The translations under genes were made by a program, and so were the position numbers. The notes beneath the pieces are model-generated. The model did no database searches. It saw only the letters and a list, made by a program, of their open reading frames with translations, and was not told the DNA's origin. Shown here piece after piece: positions 8,361-16,248 of a DNA stretch of 37,350 nucleotides (within the stretch, counting starts at the first letter, position 1; each line of letters starts with the position of its first letter). The stretch spans positions 1 through 37,350 of the forward strand of contig DBMI01000064.1 of assembly GCA_002298165.1 (NCBI GenBank), in the 5' to 3' direction. Origin of the DNA: Desulfarculales bacterium UBA702. Lineage in GTDB: Bacteria; Desulfobacterota; Syntrophobacteria; Syntrophobacterales; Syntrophobacteraceae.

Positions 8361-8475
8361 ACTTTGGATCTCCATTTTAATTCATCAGTATTACAGCTTT
8401 GGTCATAATGTAAGACATTCGGAGATCAGTTCCAGAAAAGAGTGCTGTGCGAACCGATGGCATTGAGGGGGGGCT

Positions 8476-9327
8476 TTAGACTTGCCCCCACTTCAGTTTG
8501 GACCTGAGGGTTTCAAAGTGGTCCACATCGGGCGCTTTAATGAGGCGAAGCGGGTTGGCTGCAGCGGAAATATCCACCTGGTCCGAAATGCCGATCAGGC
8601 AGCCCACCTGCCCATCACAGGTCAAGGTGACGTCGGACGCGGGCTCTGAAAGTTTTACTTGAATAGTAACGTGTGATGGGAAAATAATGGGTCTGTTGGT
8701 CAGAGTGAAGGGGCAGATCGGAGTTAGAATCACTGCCTGGGCTGCCGGGAACACTATTGGACCCCCTGCGGAGATATTGTATGCGGTCGATCCTGTAGGT
8801 GTGGCTATTATGAGGCCATCGCCCCGGTAATGGGTAAGGAAATTACCGTCGATACTGGTTTCCAGGTCGATAATTCGTGCCAGTGCGCCCTTATTTATTA
8901 CTGCATCATTAAGGACGATATGGCTGAAGGTTTCTCTGCCATCGCGCCTGACGGTGACTCTTAGGCGCATGCGTTCTTCGATTTCATAATCGCCTTCGAG
9001 GATTTTAGACATTTCGACGAGACAGGAATCGGCGCTGATTTCAGTTAGAAATCCCAGTCCGCCCAAATTTATCCCTATGATGGGTGTGGGGCGGTTTTCA
9101 ATAAAACGGGCCACGCTGAGAAAAGTGCCGTCTCCGCCTATTACTACCACCGCTTCGACTTCTTTTGGAATTTCAATTTTCTGATAGTTGCAGCTCACGC
9201 CGGAGTCGCCTATGTTTTCACGGCAGAACACGATGACGTTGCGCTTTTCAAACCATTCCTTGAGGCTTTTTGCGAGAGCGGCTGCCTCTGGCCGCACGCG
9301 CTTATAAATTATTGCGACGTTGCGCAC
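8476..9327 (-). CDS. nadK: NAD kinase
   Basis: ATP- or polyphosphate-dependent phosphorylation of NAD to NADP. The diagnostic GGDGT motif lies at residues 64-68 and LNDAV, with the conserved Asn-Asp pair, at about 138-142. GDGLIIATPTGSTAY is the usual third motif. I chose the GTG at 9327 because GGAGGT sits six bases upstream and the resulting 283 residues match the family. The longer frame, up to 37 residues more from an ATG at 9438, has no ribosome-binding site and an atypical leader. The gene is divergent from the response regulator at 9555. Confidence 0.94.
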   Translation of the reverse strand: MRNVAIIYKRVRPEAAALAKSLKEWFEKRNVIVFCRENIGDSGVSCNYQKIEIPKEVEAVVVIGGDGTFLSVARFIENRPTPIIGINLGGLGFLTEISADSCLVEMSKILEGDYEIEERMRLRVTVRRDGRETFSHIVLNDAVINKGALARIIDLETSIDGNFLTHYRGDGLIIATPTGSTAYNISAGGPIVFPAAQAVILTPICPFTLTNRPIIFPSHVTIQVKLSEPASDVTLTCDGQVGCLIGISDQVDISAAANPLRLIKAPDVDHFETLRSKLKWGQV

Positions 9328-9554
9328 TTTTGTACCTCCAATGCTCATGGTCGAGGTGAAATCGTCCGATTTCAGGGAAAGAAAAAGTTTGTCAAACCGG
9401 CGGGGTTGCTCTAGTGTATATGGCCAGGGGAACATCACCCTGGATGGCCAACACGACCCTCTTTAATTCACCAGGATGATCTGGTTGCAACCCAAAGGTT
9501 TGGATGCCGATCATATCCGGATTGAGAAGTAAAAATATTCTGTAAAGAGGCGAA

Positions 9555-10472
9555 ATGAAAGGCGAAGCTCAAAATAATTTTACCCCCCAGACAATTCTCG
9601 TCGTGGACGACGAGCCTCAGGTTTGTGAGATTCTCTCTGATTCCCTGATCTCCCATGGGCACAGCGTTGAATGTGCAGCCGACGGCTTCGAAGCAGTCGA
9701 AAAGATAAAGAACAGCCGATTCAATCTGGTAATTACCGACATGGACATGCCTCGAATGGACGGCATGGAACTCATCAAATTCATTATCGGTAATCATCCT
9801 GACCTGGATATAATAGCCATAACCGGCCACATAATGAAATATAAATATACCGACGTGGTTTCTGCGGGTGCGGCCGACTTTATAACAAAGCCTTTCACTC
9901 TTAATGAGTTGGAAGCAAAGCTGAATCGCGTCGTACGAGAGAGGCACCTTCGGGTTGAGTTGGAAAAGCTTGCGGTGCGGGATCCTCTCACAGGGCTTTC
10001 TAACCGACGCTGCTTTCAGGACATCGCCCGAAAAGAAGCTATACGCGCGGTCAGGTATCAGCATTCCCTTTTTATGTTTTTCCTCGATGTAGATCATTTC
10101 AAAGAATACAATGACCTGAACGGCCATCAGGCTGGCGACGCGCTCCTTGTAGAAACGGCAAAGCTGCTCATAAATTCTATCCGCGATGAAGTTGATGCCG
10201 CCTTTCGCTACGGCGGAGACGAATTCGTCTTGCTCTTGCCTCATTTGCCCAATGAGCAGGTTCTCATGGTAGCCGAGCGGATCAGGGAAAAGTATAGCCG
10301 GCTCGAACTTTCCCCCACCACGCTCTCCATCGGCGTCGCGCGTTTTCTGGAACGATCCGGAACTATCGAGCAGGACATACAGGACATGATTCTGCGCTCT
10401 GACGGAGCACTTTACAGGGCTAAGAAGGATTGCGGGCGCAACAAGGTCGTTATCGACGAATTTTCCTGCTAG
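9555..10472 (+). CDS. response regulator with GGDEF output domain (putative diguanylate cyclase)
   Basis: A 305-residue PleD/WspR-type protein without a membrane segment. The N-terminal receiver domain (about 12-128) has acidic pair D18-D19, phosphoacceptor D62 in ITDMDMP, T90 and K112. A short linker leads to a GGDEF domain (about 140-303) that keeps the intact GGDEF signature at 220-224, so synthesis of cyclic di-GMP is expected. The inhibitory RxxD site is not present in its usual position; the equivalent stretch reads DEVD. A final segment with RSDGALYRAKKDGRN-like residues is typical. AGAGG precedes the ATG. No histidine kinase is adjacent. Confidence 0.92.
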   Translation: MKGEAQNNFTPQTILVVDDEPQVCEILSDSLISHGHSVECAADGFEAVEKIKNSRFNLVITDMDMPRMDGMELIKFIIGNHPDLDIIAITGHIMKYKYTDVVSAGAADFITKPFTLNELEAKLNRVVRERHLRVELEKLAVRDPLTGLSNRRCFQDIARKEAIRAVRYQHSLFMFFLDVDHFKEYNDLNGHQAGDALLVETAKLLINSIRDEVDAAFRYGGDEFVLLLPHLPNEQVLMVAERIREKYSRLELSPTTLSIGVARFLERSGTIEQDIQDMILRSDGALYRAKKDCGRNKVVIDEFSC

Positions 10473-10575
10473 AAATCCGTCGACTCTGTGCTTATATTTA
10501 CTACCGGCTAAAATACCAACCTTTTATCCTCACTGAAGATTTTGAGACCGCTGAGAAACAAGGGGAAAAATAATC

Positions 10576-10604
10576 TTGACACTCCCCTAAGGGTACTTTA
10601 TATA
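10576..10604 (+). promoter_or_regulatory. strong sigma-70 promoter upstream of the speD leader
   Basis: Perfect TTGACA (10576-10581), 17-bp spacer, TATATA (10599-10604). The predicted start is at about 10611, roughly 325 bases before the speD start codon. That leaves a long untranslated leader. Confidence 0.75.
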
Positions 10605-10781
10605 GGGCTGACTGCAGGGGTTGGTAATCCTGCGGTAAGCAGCGAAAATCGTTGAACATTGGCAATGGCATCACCCGAAAATCTGTTTTGGTTTCAAAGG
10701 TCTGGAGCAGATTAGCTGGTGATTTTTTTTGGTTACCCTGTTAGCGAGGCCACTTTATGTTGTGGCATTAAGTCCGCCCTG
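10604..10781 (+). ncRNA. candidate structured leader RNA or small RNA upstream of speD
   Basis: The 5' segment AGGGCTGACT (10604-10613) can pair with AGTCCGCCCT (10771-10780), with one mismatch, closing a region that contains several local hairpins. These are GCAGG/CCTGC, CAGCGA/TCGTTG, CATT/AATG and GCCAC/GTGGC. An intrinsic terminator lies inside it. I could not match it to 6S RNA, a SAM riboswitch or a cobalamin riboswitch. It may be a transcription-attenuating leader for the polyamine operon or an independent small RNA that ends at the terminator. Confidence 0.4.
10670..10730 (+). terminator. intrinsic terminator within the speD leader
   Basis: Outer stem ATCACC (10670-10675) with GGTGAT (10718-10723), and inner stem AATCTG (10680-10685) with CAGATT (10708-10713), followed directly by a run of eight T (10723-10730). 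It lies between the strong promoter and speD, so read-through must occur, or be regulated, for speD to be made from that promoter. Confidence 0.7.
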
Positions 10782-10792
10782 AAGTATCGACA

Positions 10793-10854
10793 GTGAGACA
10801 TCCACAAGATGGCTGAAAACGTCCCTGCCCAGCGGAGTTTTCAGAAAGTCTCAC
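10793..10854 (+). promoter_or_regulatory. compact branched stem-loop in the speD 5' leader
   Basis: Closing stem GTGAGAC (10793-10799) with GTCTCAC (10848-10854). Inside it is a perfect 8-bp stem CTGAAAAC (10813-10820) with GTTTTCAG (10837-10844), and a possible small hairpin in 10800-10812. The result looks like a three-way junction of about 62 nt. Function unknown. Confidence 0.45.
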
Positions 10855-10903
10855 GGTAGCATCTTCCGCAGATCGGGCGGCGCTAAATTTTGTAATACGC
10901 ACA

Positions 10904-10930
10904 GAGGACGATTCCTCGGCACGGGAGGTG
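10904..10930 (+). promoter_or_regulatory. speD ribosome-binding site with overlapping anti-SD hairpin
   Basis: TCCTC (10913-10917) can pair either with GAGGA just upstream (10904-10908) or with GAGG of the Shine-Dalgarno GGGAGG (10923-10928). The mutually exclusive pairings would free or mask the start region of speD. Confidence 0.4.
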
Positions 10931-10936
10931 ACTGCC

Positions 10937-11380
10937 ATGGGCAAACCTGAATTCGGTTTTGGGGTCCATCTGATCTTGGATGGTTACGGGTGCGAGCGAA
11001 CCGCTCTCGAAGACATCAATCTCATCTATAATTTCCTCGACAACTATCCTTCCCAGATGGAAATGACCAAAATTATGCCGCCCTACGTTTTCCGGTATTC
11101 GGGTGCAGTACCCGAGGACTGGGGGGTATCTGGTTTCGTGCTGATTGCTGAGAGCCATATCAGCATTCATACATTTCCGGAAAAGCAGTACCTGAGCATC
11201 GATATGTTTTCTTGCAAGCCCTTTGATACAGATGTGGCGGTCGAGACAATCAAGATGTATTTCAAGGTTCAGAAATTCGATATCAAGGTCCTTGATCGTG
11301 GCCAGGAGTTTCCGAACACGATAAAGGAATCGGCGCAGGTGGTCCGGATGGACCGCATGCTGAAGCAGAGATCGAGATAG
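10937..11380 (+). CDS. speD: S-adenosylmethionine decarboxylase proenzyme (prokaryotic class 1B type)
   Basis: Makes decarboxylated S-adenosylmethionine, the aminopropyl donor for spermidine. The protein is 147 residues. The self-cleavage site is visible as AESHISIHTFPE: cleavage before S73 would generate the pyruvoyl group, and H78 and C93 sit where the Thermotoga enzyme has H68 and C83. I chose the ATG at 10937 because GGGAGG lies eight bases upstream; a GTG at 10928 overlaps the ribosome-binding site and is not credible. The ureohydrolase gene follows ten bases downstream. A long structured leader precedes it. Confidence 0.93.
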   Translation: MGKPEFGFGVHLILDGYGCERTALEDINLIYNFLDNYPSQMEMTKIMPPYVFRYSGAVPEDWGVSGFVLIAESHISIHTFPEKQYLSIDMFSCKPFDTDVAVETIKMYFKVQKFDIKVLDRGQEFPNTIKESAQVVRMDRMLKQRSR

Positions 11381-11390
11381 AAGACTGGCT

Positions 11391-12305
11391 ATGAGTGATA
11401 CAAAAAAGGTGGGGTCCGGGTCCTTAGGGAATCTGGGGCCCCATTGCTCATTTTTGGGATTGAGTTCGTCGGAGAGTGATTTTGAATCTGCTCGTGCCGT
11501 ACTAATTCCGGCGCCGTATGACGGGACGACAACTTTCAGGGCCGGAACCAGGGAAGGGCCAAGAGCTATTCTTGCAGCCTCGCGGGAACTCGAGTTCTTT
11601 GACGAGGAAACTTGCACCGAGGTGTATAGGGCAGGGGTATTTACCCTCGATGAGCTTCCGGTCAATGTTTTTTCTCCAATGGAAATGGTGAGGCAGGTGC
11701 GAGAGGCCTGCGAATTCGTGATCGAAAAAGGCAAACTGCCCGTCCTGCTTGGCGGAGAACATTTGTTGTCCGTTGGCATGGTTGAGGCACTCGCCGCCAG
11801 ATACAGCAACCTCATGATACTGCATCTCGATGCCCATTCCGATCTGAGGGAAGAATACCAGGGAAGCGCGTACAGCAATGCCTGCGCAATGCGTCTTGCG
11901 CTCAGGCATGCATCGCTTGTTCAGGTGGGAATCCGGTCGCTCACCAAAGAAGAGTTTTATTTTATAGAGGAACAGCGCATCCCCTGTTTTTTTGCGCACA
12001 AGCTGCACGGCAATCCGGAGCTGTGGAAGAGTATTGCGGGAAAGATCGAGGGAAGGGATGTTTATATCACTATAGACCTGGACGCTTTCGATCCGTCGAT
12101 AATGCCGGCCGTGGGGACCCCGGAGCCCGGCGGTCTTGGCTGGTACGAAACCCTCGGGATGCTCAAAGAGGTTATCAAACGGTCTAATGTGGTTGGTTTC
12201 GATATAATGGAGCTTCTTCCCGTACCGCAAAATCCTCCATCCGAGTTCTTTGCCGCAAGACTACTATACAAGCTGCTCTCCTACATTTTCAACGACAAGG
12301 CCTGA
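11391..12305 (+). CDS. speB: agmatinase-family ureohydrolase (SpeB-like), variant active site
   Basis: A 304-residue arginase/agmatinase-fold enzyme, predicted to hydrolyse agmatine to putrescine and urea. The two-manganese ligands are all present: H124 in GGEHLLS, D147, H149 and D151 in LDAHSD, and D229 and D231 in TIDLDAFDP. Family motif VGTPEPGG follows. In many bacterial and archaeal agmatinases the segment after the second motif reads YSHA, with His matching the arginase proton-shuttle residue; here it reads YSNA with N163. Activity or substrate may therefore differ. The first 30 residues are an extension without clear homology. Directly downstream of speD, so a polyamine role is likely. 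No strong ribosome-binding site is visible, so translation may be coupled to speD. Confidence 0.85.
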   Translation: MSDTKKVGSGSLGNLGPHCSFLGLSSSESDFESARAVLIPAPYDGTTTFRAGTREGPRAILAASRELEFFDEETCTEVYRAGVFTLDELPVNVFSPMEMVRQVREACEFVIEKGKLPVLLGGEHLLSVGMVEALAARYSNLMILHLDAHSDLREEYQGSAYSNACAMRLALRHASLVQVGIRSLTKEEFYFIEEQRIPCFFAHKLHGNPELWKSIAGKIEGRDVYITIDLDAFDPSIMPAVGTPEPGGLGWYETLGMLKEVIKRSNVVGFDIMELLPVPQNPPSEFFAARLLYKLLSYIFNDKA

Positions 12306-12369
12306 TCCGCTTGTTAATCTGACCTGTTAAAGGTAAAATTGCGATAGCGCACGATTTTTTGATCTTTGA

Positions 12370-13278
12370 GTGCCGTTAACCCTTGCGAAAGAAAGTGAAC
12401 GAAAATTGGAAGAGCAATCAGCCAAAGGGATACAAAATTGGCTCCGAATGTGCTTCCGCCGCCTGGCTGGTGTCGAAGACACCGACGATGTCGAAAAAGA
12501 GATACAAAAATTAATCGATGAAGGGGAACAGCAAGGGCTGATCTCCGAGGACGAAGGGGAAATGATCCAGGGGATTTTCTCCTTCCGAGACACAATTGCC
12601 AGGGAAATCATGGTGCCCCGGACCGACACGGTTTGTTCAGCCTCTGATACCGACATTACCGATATAATCCAGATTATCGTGCAGAGCGGTCATTCCCGGA
12701 TACCCATCTACCAGGACAACATCGATAATATAATAGGAACCCTGCACGCCAAAGACTTGTTGCCATTCTGGGGAACAAGCGACGTCGAGATCCGCGAAAT
12801 GGTGCGGCCTCCCTACTTTATACCCGAAACCAAAAAAATCAGCGAAGTCCTGCAGGACCTTCGGGACAACAAATCGCACATGGCTGTGGTTATCGATGAA
12901 TATGGAGGAACGGCCGGGATACTGACGCTCGAGGATATCATCGAAGAAATAATCGGCGAGGTAATGGACGAATACGATGCCGAGGAGAAGCTTATCATCG
13001 AGCACGACGACGGATCGATTACCGTCAGCGCACGCCTGGATATCGAAAAATTGGGCGATTTTCTCGACGTCAACTTTCCGGAAGGGGATTTCGAATCCGT
13101 AGGCGGCTTCATTATCAGTCTTCTCGGCAAGGTCCCCGATGTGGGAGAGAAGCTTTCCTTTGATGGACTTGAAATATTGATCGAATCGGCGACCAGTCGA
13201 AAGATCGACCGGGTGCGCATCCGAAAGCTCGGACCGGAGGAACAAAGACCTTCCAGTGAACAAGGAAGTCAAGCATAG
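12370..13278 (+). CDS. corC: CorC/HlyC-type CBS-domain protein
   Basis: A 302-residue cytoplasmic protein of the CorC/TlyC family. An acidic N-terminal segment with EIQKLIDEGEQQGLISEDE is followed by the motif GIFSFRDTIAREIMVPRTD. Two CBS domains follow (about residues 75-200, with HSRIPIY and VVIDEYGGTAGILTLED), then a CorC_HlyC transporter-associated domain (about 215-295). Family members are linked to magnesium and cobalt efflux or to membrane ion transport. The start is uncertain: the frame opens with a GTG at 12370 that has no good ribosome-binding site, and a TTG twelve codons later is another option. The apolipoprotein acyltransferase gene follows, a pairing also seen as ybeX-lnt in E. 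coli. Confidence 0.88.
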   Translation: MPLTLAKESERKLEEQSAKGIQNWLRMCFRRLAGVEDTDDVEKEIQKLIDEGEQQGLISEDEGEMIQGIFSFRDTIAREIMVPRTDTVCSASDTDITDIIQIIVQSGHSRIPIYQDNIDNIIGTLHAKDLLPFWGTSDVEIREMVRPPYFIPETKKISEVLQDLRDNKSHMAVVIDEYGGTAGILTLEDIIEEIIGEVMDEYDAEEKLIIEHDDGSITVSARLDIEKLGDFLDVNFPEGDFESVGGFIISLLGKVPDVGEKLSFDGLEILIESATSRKIDRVRIRKLGPEEQRPSSEQGSQA

Positions 13279-13438
13279 TCCATCAGGAGAGACTTGCGTT
13301 GAGCGCCCATCTCTGACTATCCTAGCCTGGTCCATCCTTGTAAATTAAATTGCGTGAGATTTTCGCGACGACTATCCAAACGCTGCTGTGCGGCCTTGGG
13401 TTGGTGTCATCGTTGCGTCACCCGTAGGAAGACTTTGA

Positions 13439-14962
13439 TTGAGAAAAGCCCTGTTTCTTTCAATTGTTAGCGGTCTGCTGCTGACGGCCGGGTTTCCAAA
13501 ACCGGAGTTGCATTTCCTTGCGTGGATTGCGCTAATACCGCTGCTTTTCGCTATTCGGGGGAAAACCGGCAAGCAGGCTTTTTTCCTGGGATACGTTTGC
13601 GGGCTTGCACATTATTCGACCGCACTTCTCTGGATCTGGCATGCGGTCTATTATTACGGTGGTGTAAATTTTATCCTGGCTCTTTTAATCTTGATCTTGC
13701 TGGCCGCAATTCTCGCCCCGTTTCATGCCCTTTTTGCGCTGATCGCTCGGAAATGGGAAAATCACCCCGCACTCCTCGTTTTTGTTTTGCCCTTCGTCTG
13801 GGTCGCCCTCGAGTTCGGGCTGACATACGCGCCATTTTCAGGGTTTCCATGGACTCTTATGGCCTACACTCAACCCCCGGTAAGCCGGCTGGTGCAGTTT
13901 GCCGATATAACCGGGGCCTATGGAGTGAGTTGGCTGGTAGCTTTTGGAAATACGGTAATCTTCGGCCTCATACGGGGTCACTTCAGGAAAACAGGTGCTT
14001 CTTTGCTGGCTGTGGGCATTCTTGCAGCAGTCGCTTATGGCTCCTGGCGGTTGGATGTGGTTAAAACTGAACAGTCGGCGGTTCCGCCATTCAAAGTATC
14101 AATCATTCAGGGCAATATTGAGCAGAGCCTTAAGTGGGACCCGAGTTTTCTTGATAGGACTTTGAAAATCTACAGGCAGCTCTCGCTTGATGCGGTAAAG
14201 GACGATCCTTCAACGGATATGCTATTCTGGCCTGAATCCGCTATGCCTTTCCTGTACGGAATCGACGACAGATACACCCCGTTTGTAAATGACATAATCA
14301 GGGATGCCGGCAAACCGGTTCTCATGGGGACCATCGGTATTTCGCGGGCCGGAACGAGCCGCTCGCTGCTGAACCAGGGCTACCTTGTCGATGAGAACCT
14401 CAATTTCAGGGGATCTTATGCCAAGCAGCACCTTGTCCCTTTTGGTGAGTATGTCCCTTTTTCGGACCTTCTCTTTTTCGTGCACAAAATCGTTCCGGGC
14501 GAGATGCAATACGTCCCTGGCAAGCAGTCAGGCCCGCTCTATCTGAATGGTAACGCAATGGGTGTGCTGGTGTGCTATGAGGTAATCTTTCCTCAGCTTT
14601 CGAGGGAGAGAGTCCTCAGGGGGGCCCAGATGCTGATGAACCTGACAAACGACGGCTGGTACGGAAACACTGGTGGGCCCTATCAGCACCTCGATATCTC
14701 GCGCTGGAGGGCAATCGAGTTTAGGGTGCCGATTGTGCGAGCGGCAAACACCGGTATCAGCGCGGCCTTCGATGCAACCGGCGCTGAACTTGGCCGTATC
14801 GAATGGGACAAAGAGGGCTTCTTGACCTTCGCCGTGCGCCCGATGCGCAGTATTACACTTTATGCCAGGTTCGGTGACATTTTCGCCTGGTTTTGCATTT
14901 TCATGACGGTTTCGGCCCTTATATTTTCATATATCCAAGATGCTGGGAGGAATAGAAAATGA
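13439..14962 (+). CDS. lnt: apolipoprotein N-acyltransferase
   Basis: Adds the third acyl chain to lipoproteins in the inner membrane. The protein is 507 residues, with about six N-terminal membrane segments, a periplasmic nitrilase-like domain (about 218-480) and a C-terminal membrane helix. The catalytic triad is intact: E266 in FWPESAMPF, K329 in YAKQHLVPFGEY, and C379 in GVLVCYEVIFPQ, close to E267, K335 and C387 of E. coli. The start is a TTG with GGAAGA upstream. The stop codon overlaps the ATG of prfB (ATGA), so translation of the two is probably coupled. Its partners in lipoprotein handling, lolC and lolD, lie later in the window. Confidence 0.95.
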   Translation: MRKALFLSIVSGLLLTAGFPKPELHFLAWIALIPLLFAIRGKTGKQAFFLGYVCGLAHYSTALLWIWHAVYYYGGVNFILALLILILLAAILAPFHALFALIARKWENHPALLVFVLPFVWVALEFGLTYAPFSGFPWTLMAYTQPPVSRLVQFADITGAYGVSWLVAFGNTVIFGLIRGHFRKTGASLLAVGILAAVAYGSWRLDVVKTEQSAVPPFKVSIIQGNIEQSLKWDPSFLDRTLKIYRQLSLDAVKDDPSTDMLFWPESAMPFLYGIDDRYTPFVNDIIRDAGKPVLMGTIGISRAGTSRSLLNQGYLVDENLNFRGSYAKQHLVPFGEYVPFSDLLFFVHKIVPGEMQYVPGKQSGPLYLNGNAMGVLVCYEVIFPQLSRERVLRGAQMLMNLTNDGWYGNTGGPYQHLDISRWRAIEFRVPIVRAANTGISAAFDATGAELGRIEWDKEGFLTFAVRPMRSITLYARFGDIFAWFCIFMTVSALIFSYIQDAGRNRK

Positions 14963-16081
14963 ACATAGATACCGCTGAACTGCGAAATTCCTTGAAAGAG
15001 CTTTCCCAACGATTCCAGACCCTCGGGGGCTATCTTTGACATAAAAGGCAAACAAACCCGTTCTGCCGAACTCGAAAAGCTGATGGAAAAACCCGGTTTT
15101 TGGGATAACCCGGAAGCAGGCCGCGATATCCTCAAGGAGCGCTCCGATCTAAACGAAATTATCCAGACCTGGAAATCCCTCGAATCCGAGATGCAGGATA
15201 ATGAACTCCTCTTTGAAATGGCGGTCGAGGAGCAGGACGAGCAGAACCTGACTGAAGTCCAGTCCCACCTCAGGGGACTTCAGAAAAAATACCGCGAACT
15301 TGAACTGCGGCAGATGCTTAGCGATGAAAACGACAATAAGAATGCAATTGTGAGCATCAACGCGGGGGCCGGCGGCACGGAGGCCCAGGACTGGGCGGAA
15401 ATGCTGCTCAGGATGTACTTGAGATGGTGCGAAAGGAAGAACTTTAAGGTAGACATGGTTGACATGCTCGAAGGCGAGGAAGCCGGAATAAAGAGTGTAA
15501 CCTTCACGGTCGGGGGATCTTACGCACACGGCATGCTGAAGGCTGAATCGGGTGTTCACCGGCTGGTTCGCATCTCCCCTTTCGATGCCAGTGGGCGCCG
15601 TCACACTTCCTTTGCCGCTGTACTCGTTTTTCCGGAGATAGACGAGAAAATCGAGATTGACGTAAAACAGTCGGACCTTCGTGTCGACACCTTCCGTGCA
15701 AGCGGATCCGGTGGACAGCACGTAAACAAGACCAGTTCAGCGGTCCGGATTACCCACATTCCCACCGGAATCGTCGTGCAGTGCCAGAATGAAAAGTCTC
15801 AGCACAGAAACCGCGATATTGCACTGAAGATACTAAAGGCAAGGCTCTACGAGAGGGAAAGAAGGGCGCAGCAGGCAAAGTTGCAGGAAACGCATGATAA
15901 CCTGGATGAAATCGCCTGGGGAAACCAGATCCGCTCATACGTCCTGCAGCCTTACCGTCTGATAAAGGACCACAGGACAAACGTAGAGAAGGGTAATGTT
16001 GAAGCAGTACTGGACGGCGATCTCGACGACTTCATCGAAGCCTGCCTTCTTGCGTCACTCACGGCCGGAAGTGCCGCATAG
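14959..16081 (+). CDS. prfB: peptide chain release factor 2 (programmed +1 frameshift)
   Basis: Release factor for UGA and UAA. The coding sequence is joined: 14959-15036, then 15038-16081, giving 373 residues. After 26 codons comes the in-frame stop TGA at 15037-15039 in the context CTTTGAC, with a Shine-Dalgarno-like GGGGG just upstream, the classical RF2 autoregulatory frameshift site. Shifting by one base continues in the frame DIKGKQTRSAELEKLM. The specificity tripeptide SPF is at about residues 206-208 and the catalytic GGQ at about 251-253, each one position from the E. coli numbering. The start ATG overlaps the lnt stop. The gene ends before a strong terminator. Confidence 0.96.
15022..15040 (+). 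promoter_or_regulatory. RF2 programmed frameshift site
   Basis: Internal SD-like CTCGGGGGC, spacer TAT, then slippery CTT-TGA-C with stop at 15037-15039. Low RF2 lets the ribosome shift +1 onto GAC (15038-15040) and finish the protein. Confidence 0.93.
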
Positions 16082-16117
16082 CCGCAAAAAACGATACCCC
16101 AAAGAAGAACTTTGAAT

Positions 16118-16151
16118 AAGGCGGAATGGCGTATTGCCTATCCGCCTTTTT
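16118..16151 (+). terminator. terminator after prfB
   Basis: Stem AAGGCGGA (16118-16125) with TCCGCCTT (16141-16148), inner GGC/GCC, then a T-run. Confidence 0.85.
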
Positions 16152-16188
16152 CGTGAAACAACACGGTATCTGTTATTCCAAATAATCA

Positions 16189-16217
16189 TTGAAAAAAGTA
16201 TGGCGGAAAGATATGTA
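16189..16217 (+). promoter_or_regulatory. putative sigma-70 promoter of uppP
   Basis: TTGAAA (16189-16194), 17-bp spacer, TATGTA (16212-16217). It lies after the prfB terminator and about 30 bp before the uppP start. Confidence 0.5.
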
Positions 16218-16248
16218 CCTGCCACTTAATCCCGCTTAAGGAAGAAAA

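Noticed and set aside
9328..9438. An upstream extension of NAD kinase
   Set aside because: There is no ribosome-binding site for the ATG codons, while the GTG at 9327 has GGAGGT six bases upstream and gives the family length.
9424..9443. CCAGGG/CCCTGG inverted repeat upstream of nadK
   Set aside because: It is short and lies in a divergent promoter region. It could be an operator, but nothing supports a specific role.
10604..10781. The leader as 6S RNA, a cobalamin riboswitch or a SAM riboswitch
   Set aside because: The length and closing stem recall 6S RNA, but the interior is multi-branched with a terminator. No B12 box or SAM core motif could be aligned by eye, so I left the family open.
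10928..10936. A GTG start for speD at 10928
   Set aside because: It overlaps the Shine-Dalgarno sequence that serves the ATG at 10937.
12338..12361. A possible terminator after the ureohydrolase gene (TGCG/CGCA then T6)
   Set aside because: The stem is only four pairs, so it is too weak to call.
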